Shown here: positions 15,829 to 15,976 of the stretch, piece by piece | How positions within the stretch are numbered: position 1 is the first letter of the stretch | How the letters are laid out: each line of letters starts with the position of its first letter | Origin: Mucidula mucida | Lineage: Eukaryota > Basidiomycota > Agaricomycetes > Agaricales > Physalacriaceae | DNA length: 15,976 nucleotides | Direction: 5' to 3' | Assembly: GCA_015501055.1 (NCBI GenBank) | Contig: JADNYV010000772.1 | Span: forward strand, 1 to 15,976 | Notes under the pieces: model-generated | Told to the model about the DNA's origin: nothing | The model's database searches: none | Seen by the model: the letters and a program-made list of their open reading frames with translations, nothing else | Position numbers and translations under genes: made by a program

Positions 15829-15976
15829 ATGCCTTGGCTCTTCGTCAGTTCTTGCTCTCCAGCTGCTCCTCATCTCAAAGACGTCTTCCCTCTCCACAGC
15901 TTGCCTCGACTGGCTCAGCGTTATGCTTCCGTCCAACGGAAAATGCAGCATTCCCAAATCCGGAATACGACATCCC
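15829..15976 (+). CDS. Possible start of a gene running off the right edge
   Basis: From ATG 15829 a frame stays open for 49 codons to the window edge. It begins MPWLFVSSC and contains LPRLAQRYASVQRKMQ, which is rich in Arg and Ser and could be a mitochondrial presequence. Competing frames are also open over part of the stretch, so this is only a candidate. Confidence 0.22.
   Translation, partial: MPWLFVSSCSPAAPHLKDVFPLHSLPRLAQRYASVQRKMQHSQIRNTTS

Noticed and set aside
1..15976. CRISPR arrays, bacterial operons, defence islands or a biosynthetic gene cluster.
   Set aside because: No regularly spaced repeats or operon-like spacing occur; the genes have spliceosomal introns and unrelated functions.

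Overview
The window looks like a gene-sparse to gene-dense boundary in a basidiomycete fungus, probably an Agaricomycete. The reasons are many 43-56 nt introns with GTRNGT-like donors and CTNAY-like branch sites, a chromodomain Ty3/gypsy retrotransposon, a fungal hAT transposon, and a PKA-like kinase next to an F-box gene. The assignment is inferred from gene style, not from a database match.

Left part (1-8399) is a nest of transposons. Bases 2-101 are the last 29 codons and polypurine tract of a plus-strand Ty3/gypsy element whose body lies outside the window; its 3' LTR is 102-629. That element inserted into the 3' coding end of a second, minus-strand Ty3/gypsy chromovirus of the same LTR family. 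The second element has its 5' LTR at 7231-7757, a self-complementary primer-binding site at 7217-7228, gag at 6633-5704, a -1 frameshift signal at 5728-5686, and pol (protease, reverse transcriptase, RNase H, integrase, chromodomain) running left to about 630. Its pol is dead: several stop codons, at least two 1-nt frameshifts, an RNase H deletion, a small insertion near 2077-2206, and a 1318 bp hAT-type transposon (2730-4047) with perfect 8-bp target duplications. The hAT copy keeps only a transposase C-terminal remnant, dense subterminal repeats and a tRNA-like Pol III unit. A third LTR (about 7888-8399) sits in the opposite orientation to the 5' LTR, so two LTR promoters face away from each other across about 130 bp.

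Right part (8400-15976) holds host genes: an unrecognised three-exon gene (9223-10162, plus), a five-exon AGC/PKA-like kinase (10318-11763, minus), a three-exon rhodanese/Cdc25-like protein with a lengthened active-site loop (12282-12859, minus), and an F-box protein (13157-14383, plus) with a possible homopolymer frameshift near its end. Beyond 14.4 kb there are unrecognised minus-strand coding-like segments, one pair joined by a good 48-nt intron, and an open reading frame running off the right edge.

I saw no gene cluster that amounts to a new defence or metabolic system. The most informative signals are two expression/replication devices of the chromovirus: the self-priming site and the gag-pol -1 frameshift cassette.
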